From Salegentibacter salinarum (GTDB lineage Bacteria; Bacteroidota; Bacteroidia; Flavobacteriales; Flavobacteriaceae): a stretch of DNA of 64,000 nucleotides. Positions 42,394 to 50,935 of this stretch are shown piece after piece (position 1 is the first letter of the stretch; every line of letters starts with the position of its first letter). Under the pieces are notes generated by a model. It was not told the origin of the DNA, made no database searches, and saw only the letters and a list, made by a program, of their open reading frames with translations. A program made the translations under genes and the position numbers. Location of the stretch: assembly GCF_900168115.1 (NCBI RefSeq), contig NZ_FUZC01000001.1, forward strand, positions 1 to 64,000, written 5' to 3'.

Positions 42394-43932
42394 GTGGACA
42401 AAGAATTAATTATACGGTCCGGAACCTCTGCTGTAGATTTTGCCTTACAAAAAGATGGAAAACTTATTGAACTCAACAAGGAAGAAGACAGCAACAAATT
42501 TAATGTTGGCGATATTTTTATTGCTAAAATTAGAAAAGCTGTACCAGGGTTAAATGCAGCATTTGTAAATGTTGGTTACGAGAAAGATGGTTTTTTACAC
42601 TATCACGATCTTGGCCCCCAGGTATCTTCTATGCTTAAGTTCATAAAACGTGTAAGCACAGGTAAATTAAAAGATTATTCCTTAAAGAATTTTACATTCG
42701 AAAAGGATATTGACAAGGACGGCGTTATAACAGATGTCTTAAAGTCAAATCAGTCGCTATTGGTTCAGGTTGTAAAAGAACCTATTTCTACCAAAGGCCC
42801 CAGGATAAGCTCAGAGCTTTCTATTGCGGGTCGTTATATTGTACTGGTGCCTTTTTCTAATAGAATTTCAGTTTCACAAAAAATTGAAAGCAAAGAAGAA
42901 AAAGACCGGTTAAAAAGATTGGTAAAAAGCATTAAACCCAAAGGTTTTGGGATTATTGTAAGAACCGTAGCCGAAGGCAAAAAAGTAGCAGAACTAGACA
43001 GAGATCTTCAAAATTTGATGGATCGCTGGACAGGAATGTGCAAAAAGATGTATAAGCCACATCATCCCTCTAAAGTTCTGGGAGAATTAAACAGGGCATC
43101 TTCCCTGTTGAGAGACATTTTTAATGACTCTTTTACTTCTATTACTGTAGACGACGAAACGCTTTATACACAAATTAAAGACTATGTGGGCGAAATCGCC
43201 CCGAGTAAAGAATCGATTGTTAAGTTATATCAATCTAATGTTCCAATTTTTGAAAAATACGGTATCGAAAGACAAATAAAAACTTCATTTGGGCGCACCG
43301 TCTCTATGAGCAAAGGCGCCTACCTGGTAATAGAACACACAGAGGCTATGCACGTTATAGACGTAAATAGTGGTAACCGTTCTAACAAATCCAGAAACCA
43401 GGAAGATACTGCATTAGAGGTGAACATGATTAGCGCCACAGAAATAGCCCGGCAATTAAGATTGCGTGATATGGGCGGCATAATCGTGGTAGACTTCATA
43501 GACATGGGTAAAGCCGAAAACCGCAAAACCCTGTTTGATCACCTTAGAAACGAAATGAGTGACGACCGTGCAAAACATAAAATTTTGCCACCGAGTAAAT
43601 TCGGGTTGATACAAATTACAAGACAACGCGTAAGGCCGGAAATGAATATTAAAACCCGGGAGGACAATCCTAACGGAACTGGTGAAATTGAAGCACCAAT
43701 ACTTTTAATAAACAAAATAAAAACCGACCTCGAAAAACTCATAAAGAAAGATCATAAAAAGATCACTTTGAGTGCGCACCCATTTATTGCAGCCTTTTTA
43801 ACTAAAGGCTTTCCATCTCCCCGCTCCCAATGGTTTTTAGACCATAAGCGCTGGGTTAAAATTTTACCAAGAGACGCTTACACGTACATGGAATATCATT
43901 TTCACGATAAAGAAGGAAATGAAATCCTTTAA
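42394..43932 (+). CDS. rng: Ribonuclease G/E family protein
   Basis: An S1 RNA-binding domain (about 40-130) is followed by the RNase E/G catalytic domain with both metal-binding aspartates, in HVIDVNSGNRS and GGIIVVDFIDM. The 512 residues end without the long scaffold tail of RNase E, and the C-P-x-C zinc link is absent, so it is of RNase G type. It processes rRNA and degrades mRNA. The start is GTG at 42394. A short CCCGA hairpin precedes it at 42362. Confidence 0.93.
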   Translation: MDKELIIRSGTSAVDFALQKDGKLIELNKEEDSNKFNVGDIFIAKIRKAVPGLNAAFVNVGYEKDGFLHYHDLGPQVSSMLKFIKRVSTGKLKDYSLKNFTFEKDIDKDGVITDVLKSNQSLLVQVVKEPISTKGPRISSELSIAGRYIVLVPFSNRISVSQKIESKEEKDRLKRLVKSIKPKGFGIIVRTVAEGKKVAELDRDLQNLMDRWTGMCKKMYKPHHPSKVLGELNRASSLLRDIFNDSFTSITVDDETLYTQIKDYVGEIAPSKESIVKLYQSNVPIFEKYGIERQIKTSFGRTVSMSKGAYLVIEHTEAMHVIDVNSGNRSNKSRNQEDTALEVNMISATEIARQLRLRDMGGIIVVDFIDMGKAENRKTLFDHLRNEMSDDRAKHKILPPSKFGLIQITRQRVRPEMNIKTREDNPNGTGEIEAPILLINKIKTDLEKLIKKDHKKITLSAHPFIAAFLTKGFPSPRSQWFLDHKRWVKILPRDAYTYMEYHFHDKEGNEIL

Positions 43933-43936
43933 AATA

Positions 43937-43969
43937 AACGCCTTTCGTTAATTCGGAAGGCGTTTTTTT
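43937..43969 (+). terminator. Terminator of rng
   Basis: A stem AACGCCTT/AAGGCGTT with a 12-nt loop, extendable by one or two weak pairs, is followed by a T-run. Confidence 0.8.
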
Positions 43970-44027
43970 ATGCCCTATTCTGAAATTTTACTCCTTACTC
44001 TTCTAGCAAAATTCCTGATTTTTAAGT

Positions 44028-44035
44028 TATTTTTG
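44028..44035 (+). promoter_or_regulatory. Promoter -7 box of recX
   Basis: TATTTTTG fits TAnnTTTG, 25 bases before the TTG start. Confidence 0.5.
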
Positions 44036-44060
44036 AACCTCAAACTGTGAACTATAGATC

Positions 44061-44537
44061 TTGAAAGAATCTCAACAATCTTATACCGTAAAAGAAGCAA
44101 CCATAAAACTGATGCAGTTTTGCGCGTACCGTGATCGTTGCCATAAAGAAGTAGAAGAAAAACTGAGAGAAATGAATATGATCCCCGCTGCCCAGGAGCA
44201 AATTATTATGGAATTGATGCAGGAAAATTTTTTAAATGAAGAACGGTTCGCGCGTAGTTTTGTTCGGGGGAAATTCAGGATAAAAAAATGGGGAAAGATC
44301 AAGATCAAACAGGAACTGAAATTTAAAGAAATTTCCGCCCCCATTATCAAAATCGCGCTTACCGAAATAGATCAGCAAAAATACACCGCAACTTTATACG
44401 AACAGGCTGAAAAGAAACTCAGGCTCATCACAGAAACCGAAAAATTCAAAAAGAAACGCAAATTAGCCGATTTCCTGCTTCGAAAAGGCTATGAAAGTAA
44501 TTTGGTGTATGAAACAACAAACGAGTTATTAGAGTAG
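44061..44537 (+). CDS. recX: Regulatory protein RecX
   Basis: RecX binds and inhibits RecA filaments. The 158-residue, mostly helical protein has three-helix repeats of the family: FCAYRDRCHKEVEEKL, FLNEERFARSFVRGKFRIKKWG and a third at the C terminus. The start codon is TTG. No recA is adjacent. It is a single gene between the rng terminator and a repeat region. Confidence 0.88.
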   Translation: MKESQQSYTVKEATIKLMQFCAYRDRCHKEVEEKLREMNMIPAAQEQIIMELMQENFLNEERFARSFVRGKFRIKKWGKIKIKQELKFKEISAPIIKIALTEIDQQKYTATLYEQAEKKLRLITETEKFKKKRKLADFLLRKGYESNLVYETTNELLE

Positions 44538-44539
44538 CT

Positions 44540-44700
44540 CAGGTAGATTATTCGAATACATACCTATAGAAACGTAAGCGCGCGTGAAGGAACGAAGCGC
44601 TGCGATCTATTGTTTTAAATAAATTGATTGCATTACTAAAAAAGATTGCCCCGTGGGTTGCCATCTTCTCGCAACGAAGAAAAATCAAGAAATTTTTTTA
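44540..44700. repeat. REP-like inverted pair
   Basis: This 164-base gap holds two related arms in opposite orientation: GCGCGTGAAGGAACGAAGCG...GCGATCTATT (about 44577-44611) and AGATTGCCCCGTGGG...CTCGCAACGAAG (44643-44679). Both resemble the bacterial palindromic unit TTGCGAG...ACGAAGCAATCT found between genes in many Bacteroidota. The element at 50838-50933 is of the same kind. No gene is seen here. Confidence 0.5.
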
Positions 44701-44701
44701 A

Positions 44702-45583
44702 TCAAACCTTATTCCTTTTATGCGTTCGTTTAACAGCCTCTTCATTTTTATAATCTATCCACTTCTGCCCTTTTAATTTCCGCATATAATTATCAAAATT
44801 ACGCATTACCACCAAGTTATAAACCGCTTTAGAGAAATTGGTAATTGTGCGTGGAGTAGCCCTTAAACTCATAGAAAAACCGGGCGTCAGGTAAGTCATT
44901 TGGTGCCAGTAACCTTCGGGCATGTATAAAGCTTCGCCGTGGTTTAATTCGGTTACATAACCTTTTGCTTTTTTAAGCACGGGAAATTTATCAAAATCGG
45001 GTTTATTAAAATCTATATCTTCCCGGGAAATTAAAGCATGCGGAACTTTATAAAGATATTTGGTCTGGGTAGGCGGATAAATTATACAGCGCTTTTTTCC
45101 GTGGAAATGAAAATGAAGAATATTGGCAAAATCAATATCGTAGTGCATAAACACTTTAGAATTCTCTCCACCAAAAAATAAGGTTGGCAGCTGCTTGAGA
45201 AAGCGAATTCCAAGATCTGGAAACTTAAAATCTTTTTGTAAAGAGGGCACTTCTTTCAACAAATGATAGAGAAAAATACGGTAATTGGTAGGCCGGGATT
45301 TGAGCAGATCTATATAATCTGCCATCTTCATTTCGGTATGGGGCTCGTTAAATTTCTGTTTTGAATTTATTGGGCGATCGTCATAAAGCGGCACCACTTT
45401 TTCCCCCGCCACTTCTTTAATATAATCTAAATTCCATCTTTGTTTAGCCGGCCAGTCGTCTGTCAAATTCTCTATTACCACAGGTTTTTGTGGCCTAACA
45501 TAATTTTCTAAAAATTCTTTCTTAGAAATATTCTTGAGCCTTGGTATAGGTTCTAAATGTAAGCTTTCTTCGTTCTTCATCAT
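44702..45583 (-). CDS. Cupin-like (JmjC) protein, second copy of a tandem pair
   Basis: A 293-residue protein of the cupin_8/JmjC group. The iron site H-x-D is in FMHYDIDFANILHF (His147, Asp149), and the third ligand in PEGYWHQMTY (His227). Such proteins use Fe(II) and 2-oxoglutarate to hydroxylate proteins or small molecules. It is about half identical by eye to the next gene, with which it shares a 4-base overlap. The substrate is unknown. Confidence 0.85.
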   Translation of the reverse strand: MMKNEESLHLEPIPRLKNISKKEFLENYVRPQKPVVIENLTDDWPAKQRWNLDYIKEVAGEKVVPLYDDRPINSKQKFNEPHTEMKMADYIDLLKSRPTNYRIFLYHLLKEVPSLQKDFKFPDLGIRFLKQLPTLFFGGENSKVFMHYDIDFANILHFHFHGKKRCIIYPPTQTKYLYKVPHALISREDIDFNKPDFDKFPVLKKAKGYVTELNHGEALYMPEGYWHQMTYLTPGFSMSLRATPRTITNFSKAVYNLVVMRNFDNYMRKLKGQKWIDYKNEEAVKRTHKRNKV

Positions 45584-46449
45584 TCAATTCCGGCACTTCT
45601 GTGCGTGTTTTCAATCGCTTTTCTATTTTTATAATCTATCCAATCCTGACCTTTAATCTTACGCATTAAATTGTCATAATTTCGGGTAATAATTAAATTT
45701 TTAAGCACTTGGGCAATACGGCCAGGCTTTTGAGGTAAAGACCTTAAGGTCATTGATAAACTGGCAGTTTCATATTTTATATAATGCCACCATTTACTGG
45801 GAATATAAAGTGCTTCCCCGTGTTTTAACTGGGCTTCCAAGCCTTTTGCCCCGGCGAGTGCAGGATACTTTTCAAAATCTGGATTGTCCATATTAATTAT
45901 TTCCATACTAACTATGGAATGCGGTACATGATACAAAAATTTCGATTCAGACGGTGGGTATAAAATCACTCTTTTTTCACCTATAAAATTAAAATGAAAA
46001 TTATTAGCGAGATCCATATCATAATGCATCACCACGCTACTGCCTTCACCACCTACAAATAACACTGGCAGTTTTTTAAAGAATTTCACACCAAGGTCAG
46101 GATATTGGAAATCTTCGATAAACTCGGGACAATTTTGCAGCAGATTAAAGAAGAACATCCTAAGATCTGTAGGACCATTTTCAAGAATATCTATGTATTC
46201 CCGCATAGGAATCTTCTTTGCAGGACCGTGAGAACTTTGCCTGCCTTTTGCAGGTGTTCCATCATAAAGCGGCACTACAACATCCCCGGCTTTTTCACGA
46301 AAATAATCAAAATCCCATTTCTTGGTTGCCGGCCAGTCGGCTGAAAGTTCTTCAAAAACAACCGGTTTTTCGGGAATAAAATAATCTTTCAAAAAATCTT
46401 CTTTTGAAAGTGCTTTAACCCGCGGTATGTCTTGCAGATTCAGTTTCAA
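45580..46449 (-). CDS. Cupin-like (JmjC) protein, first copy of a tandem pair
   Basis: A 289-residue paralogue of the previous entry: VVMHYDMDLANNFHF (His142, Asp144) and PSKWWHYIKY (His222) complete the Fe(II) triad. The order of motifs is the same throughout, so the pair arose by duplication. It starts 12 bases after bioB and ends overlapping the second copy, so bioB and both oxygenases form one transcript. A link to biotin is not otherwise supported. Confidence 0.85.
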   Translation of the reverse strand: MKLNLQDIPRVKALSKEDFLKDYFIPEKPVVFEELSADWPATKKWDFDYFREKAGDVVVPLYDGTPAKGRQSSHGPAKKIPMREYIDILENGPTDLRMFFFNLLQNCPEFIEDFQYPDLGVKFFKKLPVLFVGGEGSSVVMHYDMDLANNFHFNFIGEKRVILYPPSESKFLYHVPHSIVSMEIINMDNPDFEKYPALAGAKGLEAQLKHGEALYIPSKWWHYIKYETASLSMTLRSLPQKPGRIAQVLKNLIITRNYDNLMRKIKGQDWIDYKNRKAIENTHRSAGIE

Positions 46450-46461
46450 TATTATGAATTT

Positions 46462-47553
46462 TTACGCCTTGGCTTTTCGCTTTTGCTGTGCCTCTAAATT
46501 ACGCTCAATTTTATGTCCCGGTCTTGACCATTTTGGTTTTTCGCCTAAATTCTGATACTGAGATTCTTCAGCTGAAACACTTTTTGGCTGTTCTTTTTTC
46601 TCAAATGCTTTTTGCGGATTCAAACCTAAAGATTTAAACAATTCCATATCCTCACTTACATCAGGATTTGGAGTGGTAAGCAATTTATCGCCGGCAAAGA
46701 TCGAATTTGCCCCGGCAAAGAAACACATAGCCTGTCCTTCCCTGCTCATTTGCGTTCTTCCGGCAGAAAGTCTTACCTGCGTTTCAGGCATTACAATTCT
46801 GGCGGTTGCTACCATTCTTACCATTTCCCAGATAGAAACCGGCTCCTGCTCTTCCATTGGAGTTCCTTCAACAGGAACTAAAGCATTAATCGGCACAGAT
46901 TCCGGCTGCGGACTTAAAGTAGATAAAGCAACCAACATTCCGGCGCGATCGTCTGCACTTTCGCCCATTCCTATAATTCCGCCGCTACAAACTGTTACGT
47001 TGGTTTTTCTAACGTTTCCGATGGTATCTAATCTATCCTGGTATCCGCGTGTAGAAATCACTTCTTTATAATATTCTTCTGAAGAATCCAAATTATGATT
47101 GTAAGCATACAAACCTGCTTCTGCAAGTCGCTGCGCCTGGTTTTCAGTAATCATTCCCAAGGTGCAACATACTTCCATATCAAGTTTATTAATGGTTCTC
47201 ACCATTTCTAAAACCGAATCAAATTCTTCCCCATCTTTTACATTTCTCCAGGCCGCGCCCATACAAACACGTGAACTTCCAGAGGCTTTTGCGCGCAAAG
47301 CCTGGGCTTTCACCTGGTTTACGCTCATAAGGTCGTTACCTTCTACATTGGTATGGTATCTCGCTGCCTGTGGGCAATAGCCACAATCTTCGGGGCAACC
47401 CCCGGTTTTTATAGAAAGTAAAGTTGAAACCTGTACCGTGTTAGGGTCGTGATGTTCACGGTGAATTGTAGCCGCTTCGTAAAGCAGCTCCATTAAAGGT
47501 TTGTTATATATTTCGAGGATTTCTTCTTTTGTCCAGTTATGTCTTGTAGCCAT
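46462..47553 (-). CDS. bioB: Biotin synthase
   Basis: BioB inserts sulphur into dethiobiotin in the last step of biotin synthesis. The radical-SAM motif is C-x3-C-x2-C (Cys53, Cys57, Cys60, in GGCPEDCGYCPQAARY), with the second-cluster region RVCMGAAWR and VCCTLGM. The C-terminal 45 residues form a charged tail (EKPKWSRPGHKIERN) beyond the usual end. The 363-residue protein is complete. It heads a unit with the two cupin genes. Confidence 0.96.
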   Translation of the reverse strand: MATRHNWTKEEILEIYNKPLMELLYEAATIHREHHDPNTVQVSTLLSIKTGGCPEDCGYCPQAARYHTNVEGNDLMSVNQVKAQALRAKASGSSRVCMGAAWRNVKDGEEFDSVLEMVRTINKLDMEVCCTLGMITENQAQRLAEAGLYAYNHNLDSSEEYYKEVISTRGYQDRLDTIGNVRKTNVTVCSGGIIGMGESADDRAGMLVALSTLSPQPESVPINALVPVEGTPMEEQEPVSIWEMVRMVATARIVMPETQVRLSAGRTQMSREGQAMCFFAGANSIFAGDKLLTTPNPDVSEDMELFKSLGLNPQKAFEKKEQPKSVSAEESQYQNLGEKPKWSRPGHKIERNLEAQQKRKAKA

Positions 47554-47585
47554 AAAATAAGATTTGAATTCAAAAATAAATAAAA

Positions 47586-47612
47586 CTGCGCTTTAATAGG
47601 CCTTCAGCGCAG
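47586..47612 (-). terminator. Terminator after the ketoacyl synthase
   Basis: On the minus strand a CTGCGCT/AGCGCAG stem with a 13-nt loop is followed by TTTTATTT. It separates the ketoacyl synthase from bioB. Confidence 0.65.
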
Positions 47613-47639
47613 AAAGTTTTCAAAGCTTTGTAAAAAGCT

Positions 47640-48797
47640 TTATTTCCTGCTTACCAGTATAGAAACAGCGTTGCCGCCGAAACCTACCGCATTCACCAAA
47701 ATATTCTCAAGTTTTGAAGGTAATTTACTAATTTCTGAAAAAGGAACTTCAATAAATTCCTGATACTGAAACATTAATATTGCCAGCTCCAAATTAAGTA
47801 TTCCCGAAGCGGCAAACGTATGGCCAAGTTTCCATTTATTGCTTGTCATTGCCGGTGTGTGTTCACCAAAAACAGCTTTTATCGCATTAACTTCTGAAAG
47901 ATCTCCTTTTAGAGTTCCTGGGGCGTGCATCACCACTGTATCAATTTCCGAAAGCTCTTTTTCACCAATAGCCATTTTCATTGCTTTTTGCAAGGATTCT
48001 CCTTTTTCTGAAATTGAAACGCTGTGTTTTAAAGTTTCGGTCGCGTAACCAATTCCGGTAATTTTAGCGATTGTTTTTTCTGAATCTTTATTCTGAAGTG
48101 CCAATATTCCTGAAGCTTCTCCCAAAATCATAGAATTTCGCTTTTTAACCATATCTAAAGCACGACATGGAAAGTCAAGTTCTTCTGAAGCATAGATTTT
48201 CATAGCTTTCATTTGGGCGATAGTAAAAGGTGTAAGTGCTGCTTCGCTCCCCCCGGCAAGGAATTTATCGGTAAAACCGGCCTGCATCCAGGCAATCGCG
48301 TTCACAACGGCGTGCAATCCCGTAGAACAGGTGACACTATGCGAAAATTCAGGGCCTTCAGTTTGAAGATCTTGTGAAACCCAGGAAGAGATATTTCCCA
48401 AAGTAGTTGAAGGCGAAGCTTGTGTAACAGCCTTCCCGGTTTCTATAAATTCTTTATGATACTTTTCAAATAAGCCCGTGGCGCCACGTGAACTTCCGAT
48501 ATTGATCCCGATATTATTTTCATTTTCCCAACCTGCATCTTTAATAGCCTTTCTTGCGGAAAAGATGGCGAACAAAACCGAATCGTCTAATTTTCTGTAA
48601 TTGGTATTTTCATTTCTAAGAGATTCAATTTCAGCTTTCAGATTATCGGGTAAAAAAGCGGCAAAAGCTTCGGCTTTACCGAATATTTTTTTGGTAATAA
48701 AATGTTTCTGATTTTTATAATTGCTCCATATTTCTGCCGGGGATTGCCCCAGGGCAGATATAGAACCAAGTGAAGAAATAAATATCGGTGATTTCAA
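47640..48797 (-). CDS. Beta-ketoacyl synthase in the biotin region
   Basis: A 385-residue thiolase-fold condensing enzyme with the Cys-His-His triad of KAS I/II enzymes: Cys157 in VTCSTGLHAV, His291 in VVMHAPGTLKGD and His326 in WKLGHTFAASG. It is shorter than FabF (about 412) and differs in many positions. Its place between bioB and bioA suggests a part in making the pimeloyl precursor, since no bioC, bioH, bioI or bioW is seen here. It could also serve another lipid pathway. Confidence 0.88.
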   Translation of the reverse strand: MKSPIFISSLGSISALGQSPAEIWSNYKNQKHFITKKIFGKAEAFAAFLPDNLKAEIESLRNENTNYRKLDDSVLFAIFSARKAIKDAGWENENNIGINIGSSRGATGLFEKYHKEFIETGKAVTQASPSTTLGNISSWVSQDLQTEGPEFSHSVTCSTGLHAVVNAIAWMQAGFTDKFLAGGSEAALTPFTIAQMKAMKIYASEELDFPCRALDMVKKRNSMILGEASGILALQNKDSEKTIAKITGIGYATETLKHSVSISEKGESLQKAMKMAIGEKELSEIDTVVMHAPGTLKGDLSEVNAIKAVFGEHTPAMTSNKWKLGHTFAASGILNLELAILMFQYQEFIEVPFSEISKLPSKLENILVNAVGFGGNAVSILVSRK

Positions 48798-48815
48798 AAG
48801 CGATTATTTTTCAGC

Positions 48816-48823
48816 AAAAATAC
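48816..48823 (-). promoter_or_regulatory. Promoter -7 box of the ketoacyl synthase
   Basis: TATTTTTG on the minus strand fits TAnnTTTG, 18 bases before the ATG. Its presence and the terminator at 47586 make the gene a separate unit. Confidence 0.5.
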
Positions 48824-48894
48824 GGTCTGTTGAATCAACCGCTAAATATTCAGCTTAAAAATATTCATTGAAATTAGATAAGATTACGGGAAAC

Positions 48895-49479
48895 TTAACG
48901 CTGATAATAAAGATTCAAAATAGAATCCATCTCTTTTTCCCCTAAAAGGATCTTTTGCAGCTCTAACTGAATTCCTTCAGGAACAAGATCTATAAGGGGC
49001 TGATAAACTTTTTCTACTTTTTGAATAGATTTTTGCAAAATCCCATCCCACTCCTGGTGATAATTAACCAGATCGTCTGGATAAACCTTTGTTCTGGAAC
49101 TGTTCTCTGCGTGAGCTTCAAAAGCTTCATCAAGATTGAGATATCCATAATCGTCGGTTAGCTCTTCCCCAACGGCAATATCTCTAACCGCAATTTCAAA
49201 TCCGTAGGCAGTTGAAAAGCAGTTTGAATTAAAACTATGGTTTACGTATTTCGCCAAATCCCAGCAGAGCACCAAATCGCCAAATCGATTGCGAAAAGCA
49301 TATTTTTCCAGCATTTGTAAACTTTTAGGATGAAGTCTTTCTATCTGGGCACTATAAAAAACGTGATCTAGATCGTCTTGAACCCAGGTAATAGTACCTT
49401 CAGGAATAATTTTGGTAGCCACCACGCCATATCCCACTTTTTCATTTATAAAACGCAGCTCTGTATCCGGATGCATCAT
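48895..49479 (-). CDS. SET domain protein
   Basis: The 194 residues follow the SET lysine methyltransferase pattern: GYGVVATKIIPEGTITWVQD at the start, NHSFNSNCFSTAYG (the N-H-S-x-x-x-N-C core) and GEELTDDYGYLN (the D-Y-G-Y motif that closes the active site). The C-terminal part is helical. It would transfer methyl groups from S-adenosylmethionine to a lysine; the target is unknown. It lies between bioA and the ketoacyl synthase. Confidence 0.82.
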   Translation of the reverse strand: MMHPDTELRFINEKVGYGVVATKIIPEGTITWVQDDLDHVFYSAQIERLHPKSLQMLEKYAFRNRFGDLVLCWDLAKYVNHSFNSNCFSTAYGFEIAVRDIAVGEELTDDYGYLNLDEAFEAHAENSSRTKVYPDDLVNYHQEWDGILQKSIQKVEKVYQPLIDLVPEGIQLELQKILLGEKEMDSILNLYYQR

Positions 49480-49548
49480 AATCGCAAAATTTTAATTCTA
49501 ATGTAACTAATTAAAGCTTTGCTTTTAAGCCACTTATAAATTTTATTA

Positions 49549-50814
49549 CTAAAATTTTTCCAGCAGATCTTCGATAACCGAATAGATTATATTCAATTGA
49601 GTTTGCGAAATGGTGAATGGTGCCAAAATATATATAGTATTGCCCAGCGGTCTTAGAAACACGCCGTTATCCATAAAGTGCTTAAAAAGTTGATTCCTAA
49701 GATTGCCGTAACGCTCCATTTTCACATTGAGATCAAAAGCATAGATAACACCCAGCTGCCTGCAATTGGTAACTTTTGGATGATCCCTGATTTTTTTATC
49801 AAAAATCTGGTGCGATTTTATTATTGCTTTTATTTTCTGCTGAATTTCTTTGGAAACCAGCAATTCTATCCCTGCAATCGCTGCAACACAAGCAGGCGGG
49901 TTCGCAGAATAGGTATGACCGTGAAACAATCCTTTTGAAATATCTTCATCATAAAAGGCATCGTAGATTTTTTGCGAGCAGGTGGTCAAACCCATTGGTA
50001 ACAATCCGGCTGTTAGTGCTTTAGAAAGGCACATTACATCGGGTTTGGTTTCCATATAATCTGAAGCGAAATAACTTCCGGTTTTACCAAATCCGGTCAT
50101 CACTTCATCGGCTATACAAACTATGTCATTTTCCTTGCAAACTTTCAGAATTTCATTTAATCCTTCCACGTCGTGCATTTTCATTGCCGCCGCACCTTGC
50201 ACTAAAGGTTCGTAGATAAATCCGGCGATATTATTTTCTAAAATAAGCTTTTTTAACTGCGATATAACTTCTGAATTATTCTCTCCCAGCGGAACCGGAA
50301 TTCGCAATACCTCAATAAAATGTTCTTCAAAAGCACCGTTATAAACCGAAAGTCCGGAAACCGACATCGCGCCAAATGTATCTCCGTGAAAACCCTCTTC
50401 GAACGCCAGCATCACATTTCGATTGTTCCCCCTGTTATGGTGGTACTGCAAAGCCATTTTTATTCCGATCTCGGTAGCCGTGGAACCATTATCATTGAAA
50501 AACAATTTTTGTTGATTCCCCGGTAAAATCTTTATCAATTCTTCTGAAAGTTTTACCGCAGGTTCGTGGGTAAACCCGCTAAAAACTACCTGATCTAGGT
50601 TTTGCATTTGTGCTGCGACTTTCCCGGTAATAAATTCGTTACAATGCCCGTACATCGCGGTGTACCAGGAAGCGATACCATCTATATATTCCCTGCCGTC
50701 TTCGGCGTAAAGAATGCTGCCTTTTGCTTTTACAATGGGTAAAGCTTCAGGAGAAATTTTATGTTGGGTTAGCGGGTGCCAAAGGTGTTTTTGGTCGCGG
50801 ATGGTTAGGTTCAT
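49549..50814 (-). CDS. bioA: Adenosylmethionine--8-amino-7-oxononanoate transaminase
   Basis: BioA makes 7,8-diaminopelargonic acid with S-adenosylmethionine as amino donor and PLP as cofactor. Key blocks are HLWHPLTQHK, DGIASWYTAMYGHC, IADEVMTGFGKTGS and the PLP lysine in CLSKALTAGLLPMG. The 421-residue length is standard. It lies after bioD, separated by a 121-base repeat element. Confidence 0.95.
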   Translation of the reverse strand: MNLTIRDQKHLWHPLTQHKISPEALPIVKAKGSILYAEDGREYIDGIASWYTAMYGHCNEFITGKVAAQMQNLDQVVFSGFTHEPAVKLSEELIKILPGNQQKLFFNDNGSTATEIGIKMALQYHHNRGNNRNVMLAFEEGFHGDTFGAMSVSGLSVYNGAFEEHFIEVLRIPVPLGENNSEVISQLKKLILENNIAGFIYEPLVQGAAAMKMHDVEGLNEILKVCKENDIVCIADEVMTGFGKTGSYFASDYMETKPDVMCLSKALTAGLLPMGLTTCSQKIYDAFYDEDISKGLFHGHTYSANPPACVAAIAGIELLVSKEIQQKIKAIIKSHQIFDKKIRDHPKVTNCRQLGVIYAFDLNVKMERYGNLRNQLFKHFMDNGVFLRPLGNTIYILAPFTISQTQLNIIYSVIEDLLEKF

Positions 50815-50825
50815 TATTTTTATTA

Positions 50826-50933
50826 TGAGGTGTTAAGCATCATTGCGATTCCGATTATGATGGAGAGAAGCAATCTGCCAAATGGTGAAATTCGACTTAG
50901 AGATTACTCACTCCGTTCGTAATGACGAGCTAT
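50826..50933. repeat. REP-like inverted pair between bioD and bioA
   Basis: The gap contains CATTGCGATTCCG...GAAGCAATCTGCC (about 50838-50879) and, inverted, GAGATTACTCACTCCGTTCGTAATGACG (50900-50927). Read together they form an imperfect long hairpin of the same kind as at 44540. It may stabilise or end the bioD message. No gene is seen. Confidence 0.55.
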
Positions 50934-50935
50934 TT

